NCBI GenBank assembly: GCA_937916845.1
Contig: CALFSK010000007.1
Location: 1-64,000, forward strand
Length of the DNA: 64,000 nt
Direction of reading: 5' to 3'
Source: an uncultured Lactobacillus sp.
GTDB taxonomy: Bacteria > Bacillota > Bacilli > Lactobacillales > Lactobacillaceae
In this document: positions 25,461 to 34,184 of the stretch, one piece after another
Layout: each line of letters starts with the position of its first letter
How positions within the stretch are numbered: position 1 is the stretch's first letter
The notes under the pieces: generated by a model
The model's input: the letters and a program-made list of their open reading frames with translations, nothing else
The model's database searches: none
What the model was told of the DNA's origin: nothing
Position numbers and translations under genes: made by a program

Positions 25461-25967
25461 TTATAACATATGCCGCAAACCCTGTTGAATGTTCTGGGCT
25501 AACCCAGCCAACTGGTCATACTGCCACTGCCGTTCAGCAGTGATAGCCGCCGCATCATTGGGCTTCGTTAGGTTAATCAGTTTAACCGCCTGATCGGAGG
25601 CCCGCAGTGCATTTTCGTCCGCATCCGCCGACGCAACTGCCCAGCGAATGCAATCAATGGCCGCCGCACCGATCGAACTCGTACTATTCGAGTTCAACGC
25701 CGATACTCTAGCCAAGGCTTGCCGTACCTGATAGACACTAACCAAATTAACTTGCCATAGTTCATTGGCATCGATGGCTAACCGAAGTTGCCGATCGTAG
25801 CGCTGTTGATCATCCACATAATATAATGCTTTTTTAGCGATAATCAACGCCCATTTTGCCAATTGCTGTTGTGAGAGTTCACCCGTCAAGGCTTCGATTT
25901 GGGCCCGTATTCCAGGGTCATCGTCAATCGATATTTTAGGGTGACTCGGTCTAAAACCTTCCGTCAT
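25461..25967 (-). CDS. Imm-5-like helical protein (putative)
   Basis: A 168-residue, alpha-helical, alanine-rich protein. The repeated A-x-x-C-I-R-W-A and S-D-Q-A-V-K blocks resemble the 'putative immunity protein' (Imm-5-like) domain found in many Gram-positive genomes, but I make this link from overall pattern only. No toxin gene is adjacent. The frame begins at GTG 25970, but ATG 25967 is better placed behind AGGA. Confidence 0.6.
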   Translation of the reverse strand: MTEGFRPSHPKISIDDDPGIRAQIEALTGELSQQQLAKWALIIAKKALYYVDDQQRYDRQLRLAIDANELWQVNLVSVYQVRQALARVSALNSNSTSSIGAAAIDCIRWAVASADADENALRASDQAVKLINLTKPNDAAAITAERQWQYDQLAGLAQNIQQGLRHML

Positions 25968-26196
25968 CACGCATTCCTACTTTCTTCATAAATCCTACAA
26001 CGATCCGGGCTCACTCTTTCGAGCCCGTCCAGCTAATTATGTGCTGGTAACTACAGATTGTAACAGAAATCTTCAAACTTTGCGCCATCAAAACTTGTAA
26101 ATTTCTGTAATTTTTTTGTATCTGATCACTTACTGCCCAGGGTATAAAAAGCCGGTAACCAGGTGCCTCGCACCCAATTGCCGGCCCTAATAAATA

Positions 26197-26640
26197 CTAT
26201 TGAATTTCAATGTGATGCGTATCCGCTGCGGCCTTCTTTGGCAAGGTCAATGATAAGACCCCGTGTTCATACCGTGCTTCAATCTTGTCAACATCCACGT
26301 CTGGTAATGAATACTGACGGCCAAAATGACCGGATTGACGTTCACTCGCAATGATGTTGCCATCGTGATCACTTTCATCGCTAATGCTATCACGCTTAAC
26401 CGCAATCGATAACGTGCCGTCACGATATTTCAAAGCGATGTCCTTCTTTTCAATTCCGGGAACGTCGACTTTCATCGTATACTGTTCATCATTTTCTTTA
26501 ATATCGGTTTTTAATACCGAGCCATTACTTGTCACGTTCATGAAGGAACGTCCCAACCCATTGACCAGGTCATCCATCTTTGTTAAATCGTTAAAACGAT
26601 CGAATAAATCATTGTGCCAATTCATCATATCATTAGCCAT
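26197..26640 (-). CDS. Small heat shock protein, Hsp20/alpha-crystallin family
   Basis: A 147-residue holdase chaperone. An N-terminal D-L-F-D-R-F region is followed by the alpha-crystallin domain (about residues 42-140): V-D-V-P-G-I, R-D-G-T-L-S-I, and the C-terminal G-V-L-S-L-T-L-P block. The tail ends I-E-I-Q. The start is ATG 26640 behind AAGGGTG. A CIRCE operator lies 66 bases upstream, so HrcA control is predicted. L. plantarum carries three hsp20-type genes, of which this is one. Confidence 0.93.
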   Translation of the reverse strand: MANDMMNWHNDLFDRFNDLTKMDDLVNGLGRSFMNVTSNGSVLKTDIKENDEQYTMKVDVPGIEKKDIALKYRDGTLSIAVKRDSISDESDHDGNIIASERQSGHFGRQYSLPDVDVDKIEARYEHGVLSLTLPKKAAADTHHIEIQ

Positions 26641-26705
26641 GTGCAATCACCCTTTCAACTTGTTTACATCTTTATGATAGTCGCTTGATAACTAAATGCA
26701 ACGAT

Positions 26706-26732
26706 CTAGCACTCTATAACATCGAGTGCTAA
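26706..26732. promoter_or_regulatory. CIRCE (HrcA operator) upstream of hsp20
   Basis: CTAGCACTC-N9-GAGTGCTAA matches the CIRCE consensus at 17 of 18 arm positions. On the minus strand a TTGCAT...TATCAT promoter lies directly downstream. Confidence 0.88.
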
Positions 26733-26740
26733 ATTTGCTG

Positions 26741-27079
26741 TTATTCTACGCGGTACGTTTGCATATCCACGGGAATCACCCGCACGACCTTGTAAGGCGT
26801 AATGGTTCGATTTTTCGTCGTTATCGTCAGTGGCCACTGATCATGGGGCTGATCAGCGAGCTCTACCCCAACTAACATCCGAATACGGTCTAAAATATCA
26901 GCTACACCAAACGCATTGTCACCCTGGTTAAACGACGTTTGTAACATCCTAATCTCAACGTGTAGTCGGTGACTAGCAAAACTGAAGGTAACCGGGACGT
27001 ACACCATTTCATGCGTAGTCGTCGGTTGTGTTGCCAGAACTTGATCTAGCTGCGCAATAAAAGTTGTAAATTGATCCAT
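26741..27079 (-). CDS. Hypothetical protein
   Basis: A 112-residue protein with alternating hydrophobic strands and no recognised domain, cysteine or membrane segment. The frame is open 28 codons further upstream, but the ATG at 27079 has GGGGGTGG upstream and starts the more hydrophilic sequence. Its stop lies only 8 bases from CIRCE. Confidence 0.65.
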   Translation of the reverse strand: MDQFTTFIAQLDQVLATQPTTTHEMVYVPVTFSFASHRLHVEIRMLQTSFNQGDNAFGVADILDRIRMLVGVELADQPHDQWPLTITTKNRTITPYKVVRVIPVDMQTYRVE

Positions 27080-27217
27080 CGACACCACCCCCATCGATTT
27101 ATCATTATTATACTGCAAGCGTTGCCAAAAGCAAAAGTGGCACAGCAAAACCAGTGTAAACAAAAAGACTAGCCATCGTTACCGACAGTTAGTCTCGCTT
27201 TAAAAGTGTGTTTGAAA

Positions 27218-27361
27218 TTAGTTATTGGATAATTTCTTAGCATCTTCGTCGATCGTTTCAAAACCGGAAACGCCGCTCTTCTTCTTTGGGTGCTTTGCAC
27301 GTTCTTCTTCAGCTTTTTGAATCATAGCCTTTTTTTGTTCCTTGCTAAGCTTTTGTGCCAT
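27218..27361 (-). CDS. Small basic protein, 47 residues
   Basis: A short gene starting M-A-Q-K-L-S-K-E-Q-K and ending K-L-S-N-N, rich in K, E and A. It has a strong AGAGGCG ribosome binding site at the right distance. About a third of the residues are charged, and it looks helical in its first half. The function is unknown. It is supported by the ribosome binding site and coding-like composition only. Confidence 0.65.
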   Translation of the reverse strand: MAQKLSKEQKKAMIQKAEEERAKHPKKKSGVSGFETIDEDAKKLSNN

Positions 27362-27528
27362 GATTATCGCCTCTTTTATCTTGGGGTAGCGAAGACATTC
27401 TTCGTTACAATCCCTATTATAGGTCTAATTTCAGAAAGTGGCACAAATTTGCGTTAATTTTTTGAAACCCCTTGCTTGCATTCTGTAATTGTTAGATTTA
27501 CAGTTAAGATGTTCAGGAGGGATTAATC

Positions 27529-28167
27529 ATGAAAAAAGCATTAATTTTAGGCGCTGCGGGCCAAATTGCCCGTTTAGCCGAACAGCAATTTTTAGCAGAT
27601 GACGATTTCGAACTCACACTTTACTTACGCAATGCGCAACGCGTTAGCGACCTCAAATCCGACCGGGTCACCATTATTGATGGCGACGTCACGGACCAAG
27701 CAAAGTTGACCGAAGCAATGGCTGGTCAAGACGTGGTTTACGCTAACCTCGCTGGCCAAAATATTAAGGCTCAGGCTGAGACCGTCGTCAACGCCATGCA
27801 CGCTACCAATCTGAAGCGAGTGATCTGGATTTCAACTTTAGGGATTTACAATGAAGTTCCCGGCAAGTTTGGGGAATGGAACAACGCGACCCTTGGCAGT
27901 TACCTTACCCGTTACTTCGATGCCGCCAAGGTTCTCGAAGATTCTGATTTAGATTACACGATTATTCGTCCCGCTTGGTTGACTAACCACGATGAAATCG
28001 ACTACGAAACGACCCAAAAGGGCGAACCTTTCAAGGGTACTGAAGTTTCACGGAAGAGCATTGCGGCGCTAGTTGTTAAGCTTGCTAAGACACCAACGGA
28101 CAGTGTTCGGACCTCACTCGGGGTTAACAAGCCTAATACCGACGGCGACAAACCTGCTTGGTATTAA
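27529..28167 (+). CDS. NAD(P)-binding short-chain dehydrogenase-like (NmrA/SDR-a type) protein
   Basis: A 212-residue Rossmann-fold protein with the nucleotide-binding G-A-A-G-Q-I-A-R-L at residue 8, a D-G-D-V-T-D block near residue 50 and Y-T-I-I-R-P-A-W-L near residue 144, typical of atypical SDRs that act as NAD(P)H-dependent reductases or sensors. No YxxxK pair is obvious. ATG start after AGGAGG; monocistronic, with its own terminator. Confidence 0.85.
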   Translation: MKKALILGAAGQIARLAEQQFLADDDFELTLYLRNAQRVSDLKSDRVTIIDGDVTDQAKLTEAMAGQDVVYANLAGQNIKAQAETVVNAMHATNLKRVIWISTLGIYNEVPGKFGEWNNATLGSYLTRYFDAAKVLEDSDLDYTIIRPAWLTNHDEIDYETTQKGEPFKGTEVSRKSIAALVVKLAKTPTDSVRTSLGVNKPNTDGDKPAWY

Positions 28168-28195
28168 ATCGATTTCTATATAAATAAATTTGTTT

Positions 28196-28233
28196 AAAGC
28201 GGCCTACTGCCTAAAATCAGGGCCGCTTTTTTT
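28196..28233 (+). terminator. Terminator
   Basis: AAAGCGGCC and GGCCGCTTT form a strong stem followed by seven T. Confidence 0.88.
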
Positions 28234-28382
28234 AATGGCTTTTTCATTTTTAGCCCTATTAAATCAAGGTTTTAAATTCGTGGACCTTTCAGGTTGACGC
28301 TCAAAAATCACGGTGTTAAATTGTAGACTCAATTTGAAAATAACCGGGCTATTTTTGCCCAGTTTTCAAGGAGGATTTTACG

Positions 28383-28841
28383 GTGAACTTAAAATGGTAC
28401 GTAAAGAAATTTAACGGTCTAACGACCACGCAACTGCACGATATTTATCAGCTCCGGGCTAAGACGTTCGTCAAAGAACAGGCCCGTTCCTACCAAGACC
28501 CCGATGACGCTGACTTTGATGCCCGGCATATTTTTGCTTATGATCAAGGAAAGCTCGTTGCTTACGCCCGAATTTATGAACACGATGGCGTCGTTTCCTT
28601 CGGTCGTATTACGACGGACAGTAGTTACCGCGGGACCGGTCTCGGCAAAAAATTAATGAACCACGTCATGGCAATCTTGAAAGTCCATTATCACGACGCC
28701 ACGATTGAGATCGACGCGCAGACGCACGTTCAGAAATTTTACGAGAAATTTGGACTAACCGCTGCCGGGGCCCCTTATACCGACCTCGGCGCCGAGGTCA
28801 TCAAGATGCAAGCACCCGCACGTCAGCTGGTGTTAGCGTAG
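28383..28841 (+). CDS. GNAT N-acetyltransferase, ElaA-like
   Basis: A 152-residue acetyltransferase. The ElaA-type N-terminus has L-R-A-K-T-F-V-K-E-Q and Y-Q-D-P-D-D-A-D; the acetyl-CoA-binding R-G-T-G-L-G-K-K-L lies near residue 84, and a late F-Y-E-K-F-G-L motif completes the fold. The substrate is unknown. The start is GTG with GGAGG upstream. Monocistronic. Confidence 0.9.
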   Translation: MNLKWYVKKFNGLTTTQLHDIYQLRAKTFVKEQARSYQDPDDADFDARHIFAYDQGKLVAYARIYEHDGVVSFGRITTDSSYRGTGLGKKLMNHVMAILKVHYHDATIEIDAQTHVQKFYEKFGLTAAGAPYTDLGAEVIKMQAPARQLVLA

Positions 28842-28872
28842 CGCTCAACTCATCATTAAAATTAATGGCTAG

Positions 28873-29010
28873 AGAGTGGGCCAAAAGGCGGTTAATTTGC
28901 GAGCATTAACGTGAAAGTAGTGATTATTCCTGGGTCTTGGAATAGTCACTGCTTTTGGGTTAAGCGGAACAAATTGCCTTTTGGCGCACGTTTCGACCAT
29001 AGCGATAAGA
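28873..29010 (-). repeat. Intergenic repeat family C, copy 3
   Basis: Read on the minus strand, it starts ATGGTCGAAACGTGCGCCAA and ends GCCTTTTGGCCCACTCT. It matches copy 1 (9833-9963) over almost its full length, including the internal hairpin around CCCAGGAATAATC. As in the other copies, a TCAGAAA-type hairpin lies on its ATGGTCG side. Confidence 0.78.
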
Positions 29011-29017
29011 AAAGCCA

Positions 29018-29056
29018 ACCAGAAAATTTTCTGATTGGTTTTTTGAGTTTTGTCCC
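29018..29056. terminator. TCAGAAA-type hairpin
   Basis: AAAAGCCAACCAGAAAAT pairs with ATTTTCTGATTGGTTTT (one G-U). It lies next to the family C repeat and may end the minus-strand glycosylase transcript. Confidence 0.6.
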
Positions 29057-29087
29057 AAACCCTAGCCATTTTTATCTTTTAATCTGA

Positions 29088-29726
29088 TTATTGCCTTTGT
29101 AAATACGCTGCCAGTTGCCGTAAATCCTGATCAACAACTGGTTGATACTTCTTGAACCGTTTCGAATACGACGGATGATAAAGTGGAAATAACGTGTAGT
29201 GACTTGCCGTTAAATTAAAACGATGCTGGGCTGCATCCCAATACCGAATCGGCAACGTCAGTAGCTGACCATGCACGGCACTAATTTTATACTTGTTGCC
29301 CAGCAACCGTTGAAGCCCCGTATTTCCAAGTGGCACGATGATTGAGTCCCGTAACGCCGCCAATTCAGCATCTAGTAACGGGGCACTCGCTTCTACTTCA
29401 ATGCGATTGGGCCGCCGATCGCGCTTCTGTCCCGTTTTCCCAATCGAATAGGGTCGTGACCGGACGGCGCCGGTTAAGTAAATCTGATCACGGGTTAAAT
29501 TGAGCTGGCTTAGCCACCGATCTAATTCCGTTCCAGCCGGTCCTTGAAACGGGTGGCCCACCTGCGCTTCAGTTCTTCCCGGCGCTTCCGAAACCATCAC
29601 CAGCGTGGGCGTCAAACTTCCTTCACCAGGAACAAAGCCTTCCAAATGATCAAATTGCGTTAGTAGTGCGCGGCCTTGCGCTTGCTGTTTTGCTGTCAAT
29701 AACGTTGCCACCTTACTCATCTCCAT
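29088..29726 (-). CDS. Uracil-DNA glycosylase family protein without cysteines
   Basis: A 212-residue protein of the UDG superfamily, closest in pattern to family 4. It shows S-E-A-P-G-R-T-E-A near residue 46, G-x-P-F-x-G-P-A-G near residue 57, L-T-G-A-V-R in place of the T-N-x-V-K segment, and the late H-P-S-Y. Family 4 enzymes normally have four cysteines for a [4Fe-4S] cluster. This protein has no cysteine at all. A repair role on uracil in DNA is inferred. The ATG has only a weak upstream ribosome binding site, and an internal ATG two codons later is possible. Confidence 0.82.
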   Translation of the reverse strand: MEMSKVATLLTAKQQAQGRALLTQFDHLEGFVPGEGSLTPTLVMVSEAPGRTEAQVGHPFQGPAGTELDRWLSQLNLTRDQIYLTGAVRSRPYSIGKTGQKRDRRPNRIEVEASAPLLDAELAALRDSIIVPLGNTGLQRLLGNKYKISAVHGQLLTLPIRYWDAAQHRFNLTASHYTLFPLYHPSYSKRFKKYQPVVDQDLRQLAAYLQRQ

Positions 29727-29770
29727 TCAATACTTACCGTCATTCTAGCAAAGAATCGCAGTAAGCAAAC

Positions 29771-29803
29771 AAAAACACTGTGAAGTAATTTTTCACAGTG
29801 CGC
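29771..29803 (-). terminator. Terminator of the EamA transporter gene
   Basis: CACTGTGAAAA pairs with TTCACAGTG, followed on the minus strand by a T run. Confidence 0.85.
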
Positions 29804-29823
29804 TAATTCTTTTTAAAATTGAC

Positions 29824-30741
29824 TTAAACACTTTCAGGATCACTCCGGTAGCGTTGCAAAACATAAATCGCAACGATCACCAGGACAGAGCCCAAAATTT
29901 CGACCCACGACACCGATAATCCTAAGAAAATAATACTGAGGATAAACGTTACAACGGGTTGAACCGCATCCACAATGCTAACCACCGCGGAAGGCGCGTA
30001 TTGCAGACTGTGTAACAGGGAACCAAAAGCAAAGATGGTCCCGATTAACACGATTGCGCCGATTGAAATGACCAGCGTTGGTGTAATCTTCGGTGCTCCA
30101 ACCCAAACTGGATGGTATAAGTTGAACAGAACACCCGCAATCAGGGTTCCCCAACCTAAGACCACCACCGGCGAGTTTTCAGCCACAATGTGCCGTGGCA
30201 ACACAACGTACAACGCAGCGGTCACCCCGGAGAGAATTCCCCACACTAACGCATCCATTGGAATTGCTAATTCGTGGATGTTGCCCTTCGTGATGGCTAG
30301 AAAGACCCCTAGTAACGAAATCCCAAATGCAATCAAGTCAGTGCGCATTGGTAATTCTCGTTTAAAGACCAATGTCCCCAAAACGATGAATAACGGACTC
30401 AAGTATTGCAAAATCGTGGCTGCCGCCGCAGTCCCGCGTTCAATACTAATGTAGAACGTGTACATATTCGCCATTAAGCCCACGGTTGCGTATGCAACTA
30501 ACTGGCCCACGGATGCCCAGGATTTAAAAACGTTAAAAATCTTCGTCCCCTGCTGAAAGAACCCAATTGCAAGCAGGATTATGCCGGCAGACAACGTCCG
30601 CACGGATAAAAACCAGTCGGCTGGAATTGCTTGGTTTTGGGAGACGAACTGCATCACCGTACCTGAAATTCCCCATAGTGTTGAAGCCAACATGGCCCAC
30701 ATAATGCCCTTCATGTAGCGGCTAGTTGTGATATTTTTCAA
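29824..30741 (-). CDS. EamA/DMT-family transporter
   Basis: A 305-residue membrane protein with ten helices in two EamA repeats (about residues 10-150 and 160-300). The first begins W-A-M-L-A-S-T-L-W-G and the second W-G-I-L-S-G-V-T-A-A. Members export or import metabolites, often amino acids or nucleosides. The substrate cannot be read here. The start is TTG about 12 bases after GGGG. Monocistronic. Confidence 0.88.
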   Translation of the reverse strand: MKNITTSRYMKGIMWAMLASTLWGISGTVMQFVSQNQAIPADWFLSVRTLSAGIILLAIGFFQQGTKIFNVFKSWASVGQLVAYATVGLMANMYTFYISIERGTAAAATILQYLSPLFIVLGTLVFKRELPMRTDLIAFGISLLGVFLAITKGNIHELAIPMDALVWGILSGVTAALYVVLPRHIVAENSPVVVLGWGTLIAGVLFNLYHPVWVGAPKITPTLVISIGAIVLIGTIFAFGSLLHSLQYAPSAVVSIVDAVQPVVTFILSIIFLGLSVSWVEILGSVLVIVAIYVLQRYRSDPESV

Positions 30742-30890
30742 ATCTTCATTACCCCAATTTAATTAATGGCAATATTATACCGGGGCATAATTAAAACTCA
30801 CTGATAATTCCATGCCAATTTTACATATAAAAAAAACGTCATTACCAGCATTTGGCACCAACGTCTTCATTAGAAAATTGATATTTATTT

Positions 30891-31589
30891 TTAGAATAAT
30901 TTACCGACATAAAAGTGAATAAACATCGTAATAATACCGACAATCACGTTTCGAATAACCGCCGTTTTCACGTTACCCTTACCTAATAATGCGGATAAGT
31001 ATCCCGTCAAAGCAACCGCTACGGACACCGCAATAATTGTCGCTGGCCATTGAAAACCAGCGGGGGCAAACGTCATTGCGACTAACGGAAAGACACCACC
31101 AGCCGACGCTGAAAATAGTGAGGCAAACGCGGCGTCCCAGGGGTTCATATAATGACCTAATTCCATGTCGTACTTCACACTAACCACCGTCTCCAACGGC
31201 TTCTTGGATAATAAATCCTTTGCGATCTCCAACGACGTCTCTTCCGTCACACCAAGCACCATGTAGTGACGTTTAACCGCCGCTAATTCACTGGCGTAGT
31301 CCGTCTTAAGTAGCTGGCGTTCCCGTTCAACGACCGCTTTTTCGGTATCCTTTTGCGTGCTAACTGAGGCGTACTCCCCGGATGCCATTGAAAACGCACA
31401 GGCTAGCAAGTCGGACAGCCCGGCAATAAAAATCGTAAACTGGTTGGTCGTTGCCGCTGCAACACTGAATAGAACCCCGACAACGGTCAAAATGCCATCA
31501 TTGGAACCAAGGACACCCGCCCGCAATGAATTCAACTTCTCGTCCATTGTCTGCTTAGCCTTTTTAGGTTTTACTTTTGAAATCTGCAT
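30891..31589 (-). CDS. VIT1/CCC1-family metal transporter, second of a tandem pair
   Basis: A 232-residue five-helix protein of the vacuolar iron transporter family. The N-terminal R-A-G-V-L-G-S-N-D-G-I-L block is the first conserved helix, followed by M-A-S-G-E-Y-A-S-V-S-T-Q-K with the conserved metal-site glutamate. A soluble helical hairpin spans about residues 85-150. Such proteins move Fe2+ or Mn2+. ATG start after AAGGAGTG. It lies 25 bases downstream of its paralogue and forms an operon with it. Confidence 0.9.
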   Translation of the reverse strand: MQISKVKPKKAKQTMDEKLNSLRAGVLGSNDGILTVVGVLFSVAAATTNQFTIFIAGLSDLLACAFSMASGEYASVSTQKDTEKAVVERERQLLKTDYASELAAVKRHYMVLGVTEETSLEIAKDLLSKKPLETVVSVKYDMELGHYMNPWDAAFASLFSASAGGVFPLVAMTFAPAGFQWPATIIAVSVAVALTGYLSALLGKGNVKTAVIRNVIVGIITMFIHFYVGKLF

Positions 31590-31614
31590 ATTCTCACTCC
31601 TTGACCTAATCTAC

Positions 31615-32292
31615 TCAGGCAAATAAGTGGCCAATAAAATACGTGACCAACATCGTCAACAGCCCGGAAACGACGTTACGGAAAATCCCGTGACGCCGGT
31701 TCGCGTTCCCCAGTATAGCCGCGACGTACCCGGTAATTGCTAACGCGATGGCCACTGAAATGACCGTTGCAACCACTTTAATTTGAGGTGGGAAAAAGGT
31801 AATTGAGACCAGCGGTAAAATCGATCCGGTCGGAAACGAGATCATGGACGCAATCCCCGCCGCGTATGGACTAATAAATTCACTCGGATTAAAGCCATAA
31901 TGCTCACGAACCGTCGTAACTAGCGCATCTTCACTCATCATTTCATGCGTCGCTTTACGCGCTAACGGTTCACTGATGCCTTGATCGACGTATTTTTGGG
32001 CGACCCAGTCGGATTCACCCTCATAATTTTCAGCCAGCGCCTGTTTCTGGTGCGCAATCGCCATCTTTTGCGAATCTTTTTGCGTATTAACGGAGACGTA
32101 CTCGCCCATAGCCATTGAAATCGTTCCGGCTAACATGCCCGCTAACCCGGAAATTAAAATTGAAAAACTATTCGTAGTCGCCCCAGCGACCCCCACAACA
32201 ATTCCGGCAACGGATAAAATACCATCATTTGCGCCCATAACACTGGCACGCAAAATGTTGACCCGCTGTGCTAAAGTCATTTTCTTTTTCAT
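31615..32292 (-). CDS. VIT1/CCC1-family metal transporter, first of a tandem pair
   Basis: A 225-residue paralogue of the protein at 30891, with the same blocks (R-A-S-V-M-G-A-N-D-G-I-L and M-A-M-G-E-Y-V-S-V-N-T-Q-K) and the same helical insert. ATG start after AAGGGG. Two adjacent VIT genes usually result from duplication, and whether the pair works as heteromers is unknown. The upstream DNA (32293-32345) is AT-rich with TAATAATGATTATA, a possible metal-regulator site that I cannot assign. Confidence 0.9.
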   Translation of the reverse strand: MKKKMTLAQRVNILRASVMGANDGILSVAGIVVGVAGATTNSFSILISGLAGMLAGTISMAMGEYVSVNTQKDSQKMAIAHQKQALAENYEGESDWVAQKYVDQGISEPLARKATHEMMSEDALVTTVREHYGFNPSEFISPYAAGIASMISFPTGSILPLVSITFFPPQIKVVATVISVAIALAITGYVAAILGNANRRHGIFRNVVSGLLTMLVTYFIGHLFA

Positions 32293-32497
32293 ATGGCGAT
32301 GCCCCTTCGTCTACTTTATAATCATTATTACTTAGTAGATATTATATCTTTTTGAAAATAAATGCAAGTCCTAGTTTTAATTCGTCAACAATTAAAGTTA
32401 TGCTTGCCTAAACCATAATCTAGTGTAACATCAATTCAACCTTAATGTTAGTCGAGACAAATCGAATCATCAGTAAATTCAGTAATAAAACGCGCAA

Positions 32498-32544
32498 AAA
32501 AACGATGTTTCAGAAGTTGTGTGCTTCCTGAAACATCGTTTATT
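32498..32544 (-). terminator. Terminator of the acylase gene
   Basis: AACGATGTTTCAGGAAG and CTTCTGAAACATCGTT form a long stem, with eight T on the minus strand. Confidence 0.88.
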
Positions 32545-32591
32545 AAGTGACCAGCCACAATTAAGCGCCATAGCCCTATTTTTAAAACCCT

Positions 32592-33578
32592 TTAGTTAAC
32601 GGCGTTAAACTGCTGCGTCTCACTTAAAGCAAATTCCGTTGGTTGATCTGTATTCATCAAATCATCGGTCAACGCTACCCGCGTAATCGTTTGGTCCCCA
32701 TAAGGTTGGATGTAAAATGCGGGTTCATCCATACTCATGTAAGCACGGTACTGCGTATAATCCGCACTACCATCCGCCTTGATCTTGACACCCTTAGGAA
32801 TTTCAACGGAGTTCAACATGTGTGATAACGCGTTGACCGCCTGGGCATCGGTATCTACCGCAGTTGTGTTCTGACGCATGTAAACAGTCCGAACAAACCG
32901 AGAAACGGACGTGTAATCACCCGGCATCCCAAGCGCACCCGAACCAGGGCCAAACGCTTTGACCGTGGCATCACCGTATTGGCGATCTGGGTGTGGCGTT
33001 GGTTGTAACGCAACGTAATTGCTCAGGTTTTTCATATGCCATTCAAAATCTGGAGTATTCGTCATAACGCCAACCGGATTCTCTAAATAGTGCAAACCGT
33101 CTTCTTCAGGTTCCAAGACATAGGTTGCACCATCGCGGTCACTAATGATCCAGTGTAGTGGAACGACCACGTTAAGTAACGGTGCTGCCGCATTGACGAT
33201 ATTGATTTCGCTTAAGCGTTGGCCCAGTTCCGCCGTGCTCTTAACGTTACCTAAGATCCACATCAGCACGTCGTGGGGCGCAAGGTTAATGGCGCCGTCA
33301 GTTGGCTGGTCATTATAGTGAGCCTGACCCGCAAAGTACAGAGCGGCCGCGCTGACGCCGTATTCATTGACCCCGTCGATCAGCACGTAGCCATTTAAAT
33401 TACGGCCAGTTCCAACAAAACTATACGGTGCATCGAACCCGTCATCGTTAGCCGCACCGGTAAAATGATGGTCCCGTGGAATTGCAACGGGACGACCCCC
33501 GAGTTCAAACCCAAAATCCATTGTCCGAGCTAAAAATTGATCACCCGTCGTTGTCTGATACGTTAAACTTGTACACAT
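32592..33578 (-). CDS. Choloylglycine hydrolase/penicillin V acylase-family Ntn hydrolase
   Basis: A 328-residue N-terminal-nucleophile amidase. After removal of Met, Cys2 (M-C-T-S-L-T-Y) is the nucleophile; further family residues are the early R-T-M-D-F near residue 18, N-E-Y-G near residue 76, and the T-N-T-P-D-F block near residue 178. The ligand-lining residues differ from true bile salt hydrolases. In L. plantarum, paralogues Bsh2-4 behave mainly as acylases, and this gene fits Bsh3 by gene context. The frame opens three codons earlier (GTG), but catalysis requires the ATG-TGT start. Monocistronic. Confidence 0.88.
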   Translation of the reverse strand: MCTSLTYQTTTGDQFLARTMDFGFELGGRPVAIPRDHHFTGAANDDGFDAPYSFVGTGRNLNGYVLIDGVNEYGVSAAALYFAGQAHYNDQPTDGAINLAPHDVLMWILGNVKSTAELGQRLSEINIVNAAAPLLNVVVPLHWIISDRDGATYVLEPEEDGLHYLENPVGVMTNTPDFEWHMKNLSNYVALQPTPHPDRQYGDATVKAFGPGSGALGMPGDYTSVSRFVRTVYMRQNTTAVDTDAQAVNALSHMLNSVEIPKGVKIKADGSADYTQYRAYMSMDEPAFYIQPYGDQTITRVALTDDLMNTDQPTEFALSETQQFNAVN

Positions 33579-33684
33579 CGCTCTCACATCCTCGAATTAA
33601 GTAACTCTATTTTATCATCTAATTCCAATTAAAACCGTTTTCATGAAATTTATTTTACTCACGTCAGTTTAGCTGCTCTTTATT

Positions 33685-33864
33685 AACCGCTCCGTCGGGT
33701 AGCCATGGTGTGCTCTGGGGGACGGCCCCAGCCAAAGTTCGGTCTGGAACCTCGATTCAAAGCCGATAGCCCGCGTCTTTGAATCGCCCCGCAATACCAG
33801 TCGGCTAAAGCCCGCCGTCTGATATTGCCGACACAGCACACCAAGGCTACCCGCCTGCGCTAAA
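33685..33864 (-). repeat. Intergenic structured repeat family A, inverted copy
   Basis: The arms GGGTAGCCATGGTGTGCT and AGCACACCAAGGCTACCC close the element. The hairpins TTCAAAG/CTTTGAA and GACGGCCCCAGCC are retained. Arm bases differ from the copies at 5796 and 48640 in a compensating way. Confidence 0.75.
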
Positions 33865-33905
33865 TATAGCTTTTCTATTATTGATGCTCTAAATTTATTG
33901 AATGC

Positions 33906-34086
33906 TCAGAGGCTGGCACTGATAACATCGGTCGTGAAGGTGGCTTTTGACCGGTGGTTTTCCGGTCTTAGGCCACGGACGGTCCGGAACAATTGCGACC
34001 TTTGCAATCGTTCCGGACGAGGAGCTAGACCGCTTCCCAGGCTAGATCCGGTCCCACGATCGCATGCTATCAGTGACAACCGGACT
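33906..34086 (+). repeat. Intergenic repeat family B, copy 2 (long form)
   Basis: It begins GGCTGGCACTGATAACATCG and carries GGCCACGGACGGTCC, then a strong hairpin GTCCGGAACAATTG / CAATCGTTCCGGAC (about 33976-34019) absent from copy 1. It lies next to the family A copy, as copy 1 does at 5.7 kb. Confidence 0.65.
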
Positions 34087-34123
34087 AAGTCACAAATGAC
34101 AAGCTTTCATAGCTATATAATCT

Positions 34124-34184
34124 CAAAAACCCACAAAGGCCTACGATACCGTTTTACGGTTGTCGTAGGCCTTTGTGGGTTTGA
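34124..34184. terminator. Long bidirectional terminator hairpin
   Basis: AAACCCACAAAGGCCTACGA and TCGTAGGCCTTTGTGGGTTT form a perfect 20-base stem. It lies downstream of copB. Confidence 0.85.
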
